Source: Methanobacteriota archaeon (lineage in GTDB: Archaea > Halobacteriota > Methanosarcinia > Methanosarcinales > Methanosarcinaceae). From it: a stretch of 6,467 nt of DNA. Positions 1-5,507 of the stretch are shown piece after piece. The stretch covers positions 1 to 6,467 of the forward strand of contig JAUPKV010000002.1 of NCBI GenBank assembly GCA_030837265.1, read 5' to 3'. Numbering within the stretch: the first letter of the stretch is position 1; each line of letters begins with the position of its first letter. The notes beneath the pieces are model-generated. The model searched no databases, was not told the DNA's origin, and saw only the letters and a list, made by a program, of their open reading frames with translations. A program made the position numbers and the translations under genes.

Positions 1-381
1 GGATTAGGGTTTTTGATTGCCCTCCAATCTCTTGGAGTCATTCATTGGGCTCTTAACGAAGAAGTGCCTCTTATAAAAATCCAGACCTTAATTTTTACTC
101 TGGTAGTGATTTCCTTGATGTTCAACGCCTTTAACTGGCGATCGGAAAAAAGTTCAATCTTTTCCCTGGGATTATTTACCAACAGGTCTCTTATTTATGC
201 CGTTCTGAGTACGGTACTTTTGCAGCTTGCTGCGATTTATATCCCAATATTGCAGACGGCTTTTCGTACTGTGCCTCTCTCACTCTCTGATTGGGGGATA
301 ATTATTCCGCTGGCTTCGACAACGCTTATAGTGATGGAGTTTGCAAAATATCTGGAACAGAAAGTTATCAGGTCAGAATAA
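1..381 (+). CDS. P-type cation-transporting ATPase, C-terminal fragment (5' end outside window)
   Basis: This is the last 126 residues of a cation pump of the P-type ATPase superfamily; the frame is open from base 1, so the start lies upstream. What is visible is the C-terminal membrane domain (Cation_ATPase_C family). The conserved loop FNAFNWRSEKSSIF lies at fragment residues 41-54, followed by a short N-R segment and hydrophobic helices at roughly 60-78 and 95-115. The stretch ending VPLSLSDWG is also typical of bacterial and archaeal Ca2+/Na+-type P2 ATPases. The FNAFN..SE pattern corresponds to the SERCA/PMR1-like M6 region. The phosphorylation (DKTGT) and ATP-binding domains are outside the window, so ion specificity (Ca2+, Na+, K+ or H+) cannot be decided. 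It ends in TAA and is convergent with the PhoU gene 52 bp away. The family call is firm; the substrate is unknown. Confidence 0.9.
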   Translation, partial: GLGFLIALQSLGVIHWALNEEVPLIKIQTLIFTLVVISLMFNAFNWRSEKSSIFSLGLFTNRSLIYAVLSTVLLQLAAIYIPILQTAFRTVPLSLSDWGIIIPLASTTLIVMEFAKYLEQKVIRSE

Positions 382-429
382 GTAATCAGACCGTCCGGAG
401 CAGTGAACAGGCTTGAGAAAAAGAAGAAT

Positions 430-451
430 AGAGTCAGTTTAATTTGACTCT
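430..451 (-). terminator. Hairpin over the phoU stop codon followed by a pyrimidine-rich tract
   Basis: A perfect 7-bp inverted repeat, AGAGTCA and TGACTCT, with an 8-nt loop includes the phoU stop codon in one arm. Read on the minus strand the stem is followed by ATTCTTCTTTTTCTC, which resembles an archaeal T-rich termination tract. Read on the plus strand the following bases are not T-rich, so it would serve phoU better than the convergent ATPase gene. The structure is seen; its role is inferred. Confidence 0.45.
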
Positions 452-1108
452 TTCAGCCGTGGAAAGATAAATTACACTCTCACAGATATTACAGCAGTGA
501 TCAGCAATCCTTTCAATATAACGAATCAGGAAAAGCAAATTTGTAGCTTTGGAAATTATGCTCGTATCTTTTGCCATCATTTCCACAAGTTCTACCCAAA
601 CTGAGTAAAAAATTTTGTCTACTTCATCATCTCTGGCTGCTGTCACTCTTGCGAGTTCCACATCTTGTGTCCTAAAGGCTTTAATGGAATTCTCAATCAT
701 ATATGCTGCTATATCTGCCATTCTTTTCGTGTCCAGAAGAGGTTTTATATGTCCGCCTTCGATTCTTCCGGGAATTTTGGCAATATTAATTGACAGTCCT
801 ACAATCCTTTTAAGATCTGCTGAGATCTTGAGAGATGATATCACAAGACGAAGATCACTGGCCATGGGTTGCTGAAGTGCAATCAGATCAGAAATAGTAA
901 CCTCAAGTTCCTCCTCGCGTTTGTCTACTTCTGACTCAAACGCAAGTGTCCTTTTAGCAAGTTCGATATCTAGATCTATGACTGCAACCATCGAATCTCT
1001 AAAAGCTTTTCCAACATCGTCTCCAAAAGAAGCCATAGACTCCTTGAGCAGTTCCAGTTGTATTAGATATCGTTCTCGAGGCATTTTCCAACCACCAAAC
1101 TTACGCAT
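434..1108 (-). CDS. phoU: PhoU-family phosphate-related regulatory protein
   Basis: This 224-residue protein has the normal length and layout of PhoU, two homologous three-helix bundles. In bacteria PhoU restrains the PstSCAB phosphate transporter and its signalling kinase. Repeat one (about 20-110) carries E58xxxD62 (ESEVD) and the QQPMASDLRLVISSLKIS segment. Repeat two (about 125-215) carries D160xxxD164 (DDEVD) and ends with RYIERIADHCCNICESVIYL, a form of the family signature RIGDHxxNIxE. The E/DxxxD motifs are the known Fe/Zn-binding sites of PhoU. No DNA-binding or other extra domain is fused. No pst genes or second phoU are visible nearby, so its partner is unknown; some archaeal PhoU proteins partner other transporters. 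The start is uncertain. The Met at 1108 has AAAGG directly abutting it, while the Met at 1084 (residue 9, MPRERY) has GGTGG 7 nt upstream and fits the usual N-terminus better. It is divergent from nudC. Confidence 0.92.
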   Translation of the reverse strand: MRKFGGWKMPRERYLIQLELLKESMASFGDDVGKAFRDSMVAVIDLDIELAKRTLAFESEVDKREEELEVTISDLIALQQPMASDLRLVISSLKISADLKRIVGLSINIAKIPGRIEGGHIKPLLDTKRMADIAAYMIENSIKAFRTQDVELARVTAARDDEVDKIFYSVWVELVEMMAKDTSIISKATNLLFLIRYIERIADHCCNICESVIYLSTAERVKLN

Positions 1109-1110
1109 CC

Positions 1111-1116
1111 TTTATA
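1111..1116 (-). promoter_or_regulatory. Candidate TATA box for phoU
   Basis: TATAAA on the minus strand lies about 29 bp upstream of the second in-frame Met of phoU (ATG at 1084). It is too close to the first Met (1108) for a transcript to include that codon. If this box is used, the mRNA would begin just before 1084 and translation would start there. It is a short AT-rich match, so support is modest. Confidence 0.3.
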
Positions 1117-1250
1117 GAAGAGCATAAAGGTAATAGTAAAAGAATAATGAATTTTTTTAGATTATTAAATTATTCCCACGAGCTCTGCCAATTTATTATC
1201 CTCTATATAGACAAAAGAGACATATAAAGTTATCACTTGGAGATTAAGGT

Positions 1251-1316
1251 ATGAAATACAACAAATTAACAAAAAAATGTTTGAAAAATAAACGCCTCCC
1301 TGTAACCATAATATAG
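1251..1316 (+). CDS. Possible 21-residue basic small ORF upstream of nudC
   Basis: ATG at 1251 opens a 21-codon frame ending in TAG, 26 nt before the nudC start. It is preceded by GGAG at 1239-1242 with an 8-nt spacer, a better Shine-Dalgarno match than nudC itself has. TATA-like sequences at 1203-1209 and 1222-1228 lie upstream. The peptide is rich in Lys (it begins MKYNKLTKKCLKNKR and then turns hydrophobic). I recognise no family. It could be a leader peptide affecting nudC, an independent small protein, or chance in AT-rich DNA. Chance is a serious possibility at this length. Confidence 0.2.
   Translation: MKYNKLTKKCLKNKRLPVTII
1308..1315 (+). promoter_or_regulatory. Candidate TATA box for nudC
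   Basis: ATAATATA is centred about 31 bp upstream of the nudC ATG, so transcription would begin a few bases before the start codon. This fits the lack of any GGAGG-like Shine-Dalgarno sequence just ahead of the ATG (AATAAGTATGTAATATT). A leaderless or near-leaderless transcript is inferred. The alternative is a longer leader from the boxes near 1203-1228. Confidence 0.3.
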
Positions 1317-1342
1317 AACAAAAACAATAAGTATGTAATATT

Positions 1343-2203
1343 ATGACCTCGAGATATAAGGAAAGTCTCACTGATAGGGAATTTATTGCAGGCGTCGAAC
1401 CGCCAGTAGATAGAAATGAGAAAGCGCTCTGGTTTATTTTCCGGGGTAGAGAGGTTCTCATAAACATCAATAAAAACCCTGGAGTTATCCCCCGGCTGCT
1501 GGATCCCGGGGAGTTAGGGCTTTCCGGTGTAAGAGAGCAGTACCTGGGCGCTCTTGACGGAATGCATTGTTATTCTGTGGAAATTCCCGAAGGCACAAGG
1601 GCGCCTCAAGGAATGAAATTTGCAGACCTCAGACAGGCTTATTCAGAGATGAGTGAGAATTGCTTTGCGCTTGTGAATAAAGCAGTCCAGGTAATGGAAT
1701 GGGACAGGACGAACCAGTTTTGCAGCCGATGCGGGACTAAAACCTTTAAGAAACCCGGAGAACGGGGAAAAGAATGCCCTGACTGCGGTGAACTTTTTTA
1801 TCCCAGAATCTCGCCGGCAATAATCGTACTTATCAAGAAAGGGCATGAGGTTTTGCTTGCAAGGTCACCTAATTTCCCATCAGGTTTGTACAGCCTGATA
1901 GCCGGCTTTATCGAGCCGGGAGAAACAGCCGAAGCAGCGGTTGCCAGGGAAGTTAAAGAAGAAGTAGGGATAAACATTAAGGACATAATATACTTTGGAA
2001 CACAGTCCTGGCCGTTTCCGAATTCCTTTATGATTGGGTTTACTGCAGAATATAGCTCCGGAGATATTCTACCCGATGGAATCGAAATAGAAGATGCGAA
2101 ATGGTTTTTAGCTGACGAGAAGCTGCCAGTGCTGCCCGGGAAAATAAGCATCTCCAGAAAACTGATAGATCATTTCCTTAAAGAAGAAGGGATTGAAACT
2201 TAA
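1343..2203 (+). CDS. nudC: NudC-type Nudix hydrolase: NADH pyrophosphatase / possible NAD-RNA decapping enzyme
   Basis: This 286-residue protein has the full NudC architecture. An N-terminal NudC-like domain covers about 1-120. A zinc ribbon follows with C127xxC130 and C145xxC148 (CSRCG, CPDCG). The Nudix fold covers about 155-280. The Nudix box is perfect: G188 x5 E194 x7 R202-E-V-K-E-E207-V-G-I, whose glutamates bind the catalytic metals. The NADH-pyrophosphatase signature after the box reads TQSWPFPNS (220-228); the usual form is SQPWPFPxS, so it is clearly this subfamily with two substitutions. The family hydrolyses NAD(H) to NMN(H) and AMP, and E. coli NudC removes NAD caps from RNA; a decapping role here is inference. 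Length is slightly above the 257 residues of the E. coli enzyme. The start has no Shine-Dalgarno sequence but the frame and length suit it. It stands alone, divergent from phoU. Confidence 0.94.
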   Translation: MTSRYKESLTDREFIAGVEPPVDRNEKALWFIFRGREVLININKNPGVIPRLLDPGELGLSGVREQYLGALDGMHCYSVEIPEGTRAPQGMKFADLRQAYSEMSENCFALVNKAVQVMEWDRTNQFCSRCGTKTFKKPGERGKECPDCGELFYPRISPAIIVLIKKGHEVLLARSPNFPSGLYSLIAGFIEPGETAEAAVAREVKEEVGINIKDIIYFGTQSWPFPNSFMIGFTAEYSSGDILPDGIEIEDAKWFLADEKLPVLPGKISISRKLIDHFLKEEGIET

Positions 2204-2334
2204 GAAACTGATTCAGGATTTGATTCAGGATTTGATTCAGGATTTGATTCAAGATTTGATTCAGGATTACATTTTTCAAGTAACTTCTTAATTAACTTTA
2301 TCTTTTCCTGGTCTAAGTAATGATTTTGTGGCAC
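2200..2334 (-). pseudogene. Possible short minus-strand ORF or gene remnant ending in NPES repeats
   Basis: A minus-strand frame from GTG (2334) runs 44 codons to TAA at 2200-2202, overlapping the nudC stop tail to tail. It is open upstream only to a TAA near 2357. It reads as a charged, probably helical segment (LDQEKIKLIKKLLEKC) followed by five four-residue units NPES/NLES, the translation of the 12-bp tandem repeat. The helix-plus-disordered-tail look resembles a real protein C-terminus. However, no convincing ribosome-binding site precedes the GTG, and I recognise no family. It may be the decayed end of a lost gene, a small protein, or chance. The plus strand is also open through the repeat after the nudC stop. 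Confidence 0.2.
2210..2269. repeat. Five tandem copies of a 12-bp unit (GATTCAGGATTT)
   Basis: The unit GATTCAGGATTT occurs at 2210-2221, 2222-2233 and 2234-2245 without change. Copy four (2246-2257) has one G-to-A change and copy five (2258-2269) ends in A instead of T. The array starts 6 bp after the nudC stop codon. Its period is a multiple of three and neither strand has a stop in the relevant frame: plus strand DSGF units, minus strand NPES units. The unit is not self-complementary, so this is not a hairpin array. Confidence 0.95.
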
Positions 2335-2388
2335 TTCATAAATACTTACAAATAATTAACCTTTATAGTTTTAAACTGAAGTTGTTAA

Positions 2389-2400
2389 GTTTATTTTTTT
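2389..2400 (+). terminator. T-rich tract, candidate terminator for nudC
   Basis: The tract GTTTATTTTTTT (ending in seven T) lies about 190 bp after the nudC stop, with a second T-rich tract at 2447-2459. Archaeal transcription ends at such tracts without needing a hairpin. The distance from the gene makes this only a candidate. Confidence 0.3.
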
Positions 2401-2480
2401 CAGCCTTAAGCCTATACTTCCAAGGGACTAATCTGCATTCTAGATAGTTTTTCTTTTTTACACTTAAAAGAGCATTCAAA

Positions 2481-2490
2481 AAATATATTA
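2481..2490 (+). promoter_or_regulatory. Candidate TATA box for the surface-protein gene
   Basis: AAATATATTA, preceded by A-rich sequence, is the best archaeal TATA match upstream of the surface-protein gene. It would put transcription start near 2512 and give a leader of about 90 nt. A weaker TTATAA at 2576-2581 would instead give an almost leaderless mRNA. The Shine-Dalgarno match before the ATG is poor (GGAAG, 6 nt spacing). Confidence 0.35.
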
Positions 2491-2604
2491 AGACAGTTGG
2501 ATTAATATTATGTAAATTTACGAAGAAAGTTTTCAAATTTAACTCTGTAATAATTTCAATTTGCTATTTTTCGCGTTATAAGAATCTAGATATGGAAGTT
2601 AAAT

Positions 2605-5076
2605 ATGAGAGACGTAAAAAGCAAAAAAACAGGAAGAGAATGTCATCTTTTAAAAGTCACGGGAATTGCTTTACTGACACTTGTAATGTTTGTTAATATT
2701 GTAGGTGCGGCGCCACCTGAAAATATTACATTTGTCACTACCGGTTCATCGTTTTCACCAATTATTACAGTCACAGGTAATCCTACAATTCAATGGGAAT
2801 TTGGTGATGGTTCAACATCAAATTCTGCGTCTCCTACTGTCAATTTTGGCTCAGTGGGTAGAAGAGTAAACACACTGGTAGTAACACCCTGGAGTGCGGT
2901 AACTAAAATCAATCTGGGTTATGACGGTTCAGATGAGGGGGTAACTCCAGATCCGAACACAATTGCCTATTTAAGGGAACAGAATGTGGTATCTGTTAGT
3001 GGTTTAGAAAATGTTGCACCGTACCTCCAGGTATGGGCTTCTAGTTATAATCCAATAACAGAACTGGATTTCAATGATTTCACGGCACTGCATACGATTG
3101 AGTGTTTTTATTGCGTATCATTATCTACTATGAAGCTTCGTAACGTTCCGTCTCTGACCAGGCTTGCGTTCGAACGATCCAATATTTCTTACCTGGATTT
3201 ATCCGAAGCTCCTTCTCTAACCGATCTCCGTGGGGCACGTCAGGGGGGCACAACATACACAATAAATTGGGGTAATACGGGATCCAAAATATGGCATATA
3301 TGTACAAGAGATAATCCACAGATAACCAGCAATTATCCATATAATCAGTACCCGGTTCTGGAAGAGCTATTCAATTGGAATGACAATCAAACCGGTATTC
3401 TGCACCTGACTTCAACAAGTTTAAGAGAGGTGCTGACAGCCAAAAATCATTATAGTGCCGCTATTTTTTCTGGCTGTTTCCCTGCTGGTGGGAATGGTGT
3501 GGTGGATATTAGTAATAATGAACTCACCAGTTTAGATATTTCCAATGATCCCGGTTTACTCAATTTGAATGCCAGCTTTAATTTATTAAACCAGACAACA
3601 GTAGATGGAATACTCCAAACACTAGATTCTTATAATACCAGAGATGGGAGTTTGGATTTAACTGGAAATGCTGCACCGTCAACTATTGGAACGGCGCATG
3701 CAAACAATTTAACTGCCAGGGGATGGACTGTTCGGGTTTCGTCAATAAACAATCAACCAATTGCAAATTTTACAAGCAGTGTTACTTTAGGAACGGCCCC
3801 ACTATTAGTTCAATTTAATGATACGAGTACAAACAATCCTTCAACAAGGTTATGGAATTTTGGAGACGGAATTTATTCAACTGGGGATTACCCAGAGCAC
3901 ACTTATTACTCCCCAGGAAATTATACAGTAACGCTTGGAATAAAGAATGCTTATGGTTCAGATTCTAAAGTTGTCGTAATAACTGTTTTGGAACAACCAA
4001 TTCTCCCTTTAGCAAACTTCAGTAACAACGTCACTGAGGGCTATGTTCCCCTTTCTGTGCAGTTTAATGACAGTTCATCAAATGCAACATCCTGGTACTG
4101 GGATTTTGGAGACGGAAATAATACAAGCGAGATAAATCCAGTGCATATATATTCAGTTGCAGGGAGCTATATTGTTAACCTGATAGTGAGCAACGCAAAC
4201 GGAAATAATTCAAAAACAGGGACAATAAAAGTACTGGAAAACAGCAGTTCCGATAGTGGTAGCAATGGAGGAAGCAGTGATGGAAGTAGTGATGGGAACA
4301 GTGACGGAGGCAGTGATGGAAGCAGCACTAGCAGCAGTAGTAGTGGCAGTGGAGGAGGAGGTGGAGGTGCCGGAGGATCTCCGGAACTTCAAAGTAATGT
4401 TGAAATCAAGGAACTTTCTCAGGCTTTCATTTCAAGTGGACAAAATGCAAAGTTTGAATTCCCACAGAAAGTTACTCCAGTTGTTTCTGTTAGCTTCTAT
4501 GCAAAAAAGACAGCCGGTAAGACAACAACCATAGTGGAGCTGCTAAAAGCAAAGTCCACTCTTGTTTCGGAACCGTCTTCCAACGAAATCTATAAATTCA
4601 TAAATATCTGGGTAGGAAACAGCGGATTTGCAACTTCAAGAAACATTGAAAATGCAACTGTAAGTTTCAAGGTTGAAAAATCCTGGATACAGGACAAAAA
4701 GATCGATAAATCTTCTATCATCCTGAACAGGTATAGTGACAAAGCTTGGAACCAGCTTCCAACAAGTCTGTTAAGTGAAGATGACAAATACCTGTACTTT
4801 ACAGCACAGACACCCGGATTCTCTCCTTTCGCGATTACGGGAAAGACTACAGGTATGAGTGTACAGCCTGCAAATGAGAATAAGATGCAACCTGAGCTTT
4901 CAAATGACGCACAGACTAAATCCAATACTGAAAGTACAGCAACTAACGCTGAACATACAATTAAGCAAACTCAAAACTCAAACACAACTGGTAAAGAAAA
5001 CACGGGAACACCTATCATCATAATAGGCTTGGTTATAATCTGTCTGCTGGGCTTATTCTTATGGTATAAAAGATAA
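2605..5076 (+). CDS. Exported, membrane-anchored surface protein: LRR-like region, PKD domains, PGF-pre-PGF-type domain
   Basis: This 823-residue protein is predicted to be secreted and held in the membrane. Residues 1-36 are a signal peptide: basic start, hydrophobic core about 16-33, likely cleavage after VGA. Residues 41-95 contain a short PKD-like segment (WEFGDGS, 64-70). Residues about 100-375 are a leucine-rich-repeat-like solenoid (LTRLAFE, YLDLSEAPSLTDL, LTSLDISNDPGLLNL) ending in ARGWTV, with Cys at 167, 170, 233 and 291. Two PKD domains follow: 385-463 (WNFGDG, 417-422) and 468-544 (WDFGDG, 499-504). A Ser/Gly/Asp linker covers about 546-592. A PGF-pre-PGF-type domain lies at about 597-746 (FEFPQKV ... 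TPGFSPFAITG). A Thr/Asn-rich stalk leads to one transmembrane helix (803-820) and tail WYKR. About 18 N-x-S/T sequons suggest glycosylation. It is probably an adhesion or envelope protein; the ligand is unknown. No PGF sorting motif lies before the helix. Confidence 0.9.
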   Translation: MRDVKSKKTGRECHLLKVTGIALLTLVMFVNIVGAAPPENITFVTTGSSFSPIITVTGNPTIQWEFGDGSTSNSASPTVNFGSVGRRVNTLVVTPWSAVTKINLGYDGSDEGVTPDPNTIAYLREQNVVSVSGLENVAPYLQVWASSYNPITELDFNDFTALHTIECFYCVSLSTMKLRNVPSLTRLAFERSNISYLDLSEAPSLTDLRGARQGGTTYTINWGNTGSKIWHICTRDNPQITSNYPYNQYPVLEELFNWNDNQTGILHLTSTSLREVLTAKNHYSAAIFSGCFPAGGNGVVDISNNELTSLDISNDPGLLNLNASFNLLNQTTVDGILQTLDSYNTRDGSLDLTGNAAPSTIGTAHANNLTARGWTVRVSSINNQPIANFTSSVTLGTAPLLVQFNDTSTNNPSTRLWNFGDGIYSTGDYPEHTYYSPGNYTVTLGIKNAYGSDSKVVVITVLEQPILPLANFSNNVTEGYVPLSVQFNDSSSNATSWYWDFGDGNNTSEINPVHIYSVAGSYIVNLIVSNANGNNSKTGTIKVLENSSSDSGSNGGSSDGSSDGNSDGGSDGSSTSSSSSGSGGGGGGAGGSPELQSNVEIKELSQAFISSGQNAKFEFPQKVTPVVSVSFYAKKTAGKTTTIVELLKAKSTLVSEPSSNEIYKFINIWVGNSGFATSRNIENATVSFKVEKSWIQDKKIDKSSIILNRYSDKAWNQLPTSLLSEDDKYLYFTAQTPGFSPFAITGKTTGMSVQPANENKMQPELSNDAQTKSNTESTATNAEHTIKQTQNSNTTGKENTGTPIIIIGLVIICLLGLFLWYKR
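4243..4380 (+). repeat. Low-complexity Ser/Gly/Asp codon repeat inside the surface-protein gene
   Basis: Irregular repeats of AGT/AGC, GGA and GAT codons encode a flexible linker (residues about 547-592, with runs of SSDG, SSSSS and GGGGGG). The linker joins the second PKD domain to the PGF-pre-PGF-type domain. The repetitive codons keep other frames open, which explains spurious overlapping ORFs here. Such tracts are prone to length change by slippage. Confidence 0.85.
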
Positions 5077-5209
5077 AGGAATTAATTGTTCGGGTAGATT
5101 ATGCCCCTTCATCAAATTAATAGGTCGGCAGGCTTACCATATTTTAATCTATCCAAAAATTTATTAATAGCATTTGTGAAGCTTCAATAGGTCCTTCCGA
5201 TCCAGATCA

Positions 5210-5222
5210 TTTTTTATTTATT
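5210..5222 (+). terminator. T-rich tract, candidate terminator for the surface-protein gene
   Basis: TTTTTTATTTATT lies about 135 bp after the surface-protein stop codon and is the clearest T-rich stretch in the first half of this spacer. Archaeal RNA polymerase terminates at such tracts. No strong hairpin precedes it. The role is inferred. Confidence 0.3.
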
Positions 5223-5355
5223 CACTGCCAAATGTAATGATACAAGGTCACAACCTTTTCGGATATGCTTTGAGATTCTTGACTCTTCAATTATTAGATA
5301 GTAAAAACCTGATGATTTCAAGGCTTTTTGAGGCTGGTAAAGGACGAGGTCTCAG

Positions 5356-5399
5356 GTTATTTTTCAATTATTTTTCAGTTGTTTTTCGGCTGTATTTCA
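5356..5399. repeat. Four degenerate 11-bp tandem units (consensus about GTTATTTTTCA)
   Basis: The units read GTTATTTTTCA, ATTATTTTTCA, GTTGTTTTTCG and GCTGTATTTCA, back to back. The first two differ at one base and the later two diverge further. The period is close to one DNA helical turn, so the T-tracts are phased on one face. They lie about 110-150 bp upstream of rsgA. They may be a decayed simple repeat, a T-rich termination zone or phased bendable DNA. Confidence 0.6.
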
Positions 5400-5405
5400 G
5401 TTTTA

Positions 5406-5416
5406 ATCGGACCGAT
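5406..5416. repeat. Inverted repeat ATCGG-A-CCGAT upstream of rsgA
   Basis: This is an 11-bp element with perfect 5-bp arms around a single central base, GC-rich against AT-rich flanks, about 91 bp before the rsgA ATG. The shape is that of a small dimeric-regulator site, but arms this short occur by chance. Any operator role is speculative. Confidence 0.3.
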
Positions 5417-5494
5417 AAAGGATAAACAATCAAAAGATTTATTGTGAAAAACTGGCATTTCCATTTAATGAAATATAATTTTGAAATAAAACTT

Positions 5495-5499
5495 GAGGT
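5495..5499 (+). promoter_or_regulatory. Shine-Dalgarno site of rsgA
   Basis: GAGGT with an 8-nt spacer precedes the ATG at 5508. It is the best ribosome-binding site in the window and fixes the rsgA start. An AAATATAA element at 5471-5478 is TATA-like but is so close that a transcript from it would start inside this site, so the true promoter is probably further upstream. Confidence 0.7.
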
Positions 5500-5507
5500 A
5501 ATTTCAC

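Larger units (their letters stand above)
1109..1342. other. Divergent intergenic region between phoU and nudC
   Basis: This 234-bp AT-rich spacer separates two divergently read genes and so must hold both promoters. On the plus strand there are TATA-like elements at 1203-1209 (CTATATA), 1222-1228 (ATATAAA) and 1308-1315 (ATAATATA). A possible 21-codon ORF occupies 1251-1316. I saw no tRNA-like fold, strong hairpin or long inverted repeat that would mark an operator. Confidence 0.6.
2204..2604. other. Intergenic region between nudC and the surface-protein gene
   Basis: This 401-bp spacer is strongly AT-rich. It starts with a 12-bp tandem repeat (2210-2269), overlaps a short minus-strand frame (2200-2334), and has T-rich tracts at 2389-2400 and 2447-2459 that could end the nudC transcript. 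A strong TATA-like element at 2481-2490 and a weaker one at 2576-2581 lie upstream of the next gene. I found no tRNA, CRISPR unit or stable hairpin in it. Confidence 0.6.
5077..5507. other. Intergenic region between the surface-protein gene and rsgA
   Basis: This 431-bp AT-rich spacer holds a 10-bp palindrome (TGAAGCTTCA, 5177-5186), a T-rich tract at 5210-5222, a small hairpin at 5244-5257 (AAGGT, loop CACA, ACCTT), a degenerate 11-bp repeat at 5356-5399 and an odd-centred inverted repeat at 5406-5416. A 62-codon frame at 5237-5425 has no ribosome-binding site and looks spurious. I saw no tRNA or known riboswitch pattern. Confidence 0.55.

Noticed and set aside
615..1127. Plus-strand frames opposite phoU
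   Set aside because: They are Ser/Leu-rich antisense readings of a clear PhoU coding region, with no ribosome-binding site or domain.
1165..1470. 101-codon minus-strand frame across the phoU-nudC spacer
   Set aside because: It overlaps the strongly supported start of nudC on the opposite strand, its product is an irregular hydrophobic sequence with no recognisable motif, and its start lies inside nudC without a ribosome-binding site.
2210..2269. CRISPR array
   Set aside because: The 12-bp units are directly adjacent with no spacers and are far shorter than CRISPR repeats.
2201..2320. Readthrough extension of NudC into the 12-bp repeat
   Set aside because: NudC is already complete with a normal C-terminus before the TAA, and nothing suggests recoding of TAA.
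4210..4534. Overlapping frames on both strands in the Ser/Gly linker
   Set aside because: They come from repetitive AGT/GGA/GAT codons that avoid stops in several frames; their products are low-complexity Ala/Thr/Val strings.
5000..5100. Frameshift hiding a PGF-CTERM tail on the surface protein
   Set aside because: The frame ends naturally in a transmembrane helix plus basic tail, and I found no PGF-encoding sequence in the bases just after the stop.
5237..5425. 62-codon plus-strand frame in the spacer before rsgA
   Set aside because: It has no Shine-Dalgarno site, ends within the degenerate T-rich repeat that supplies its Phe-rich tail, and matches no family I know.
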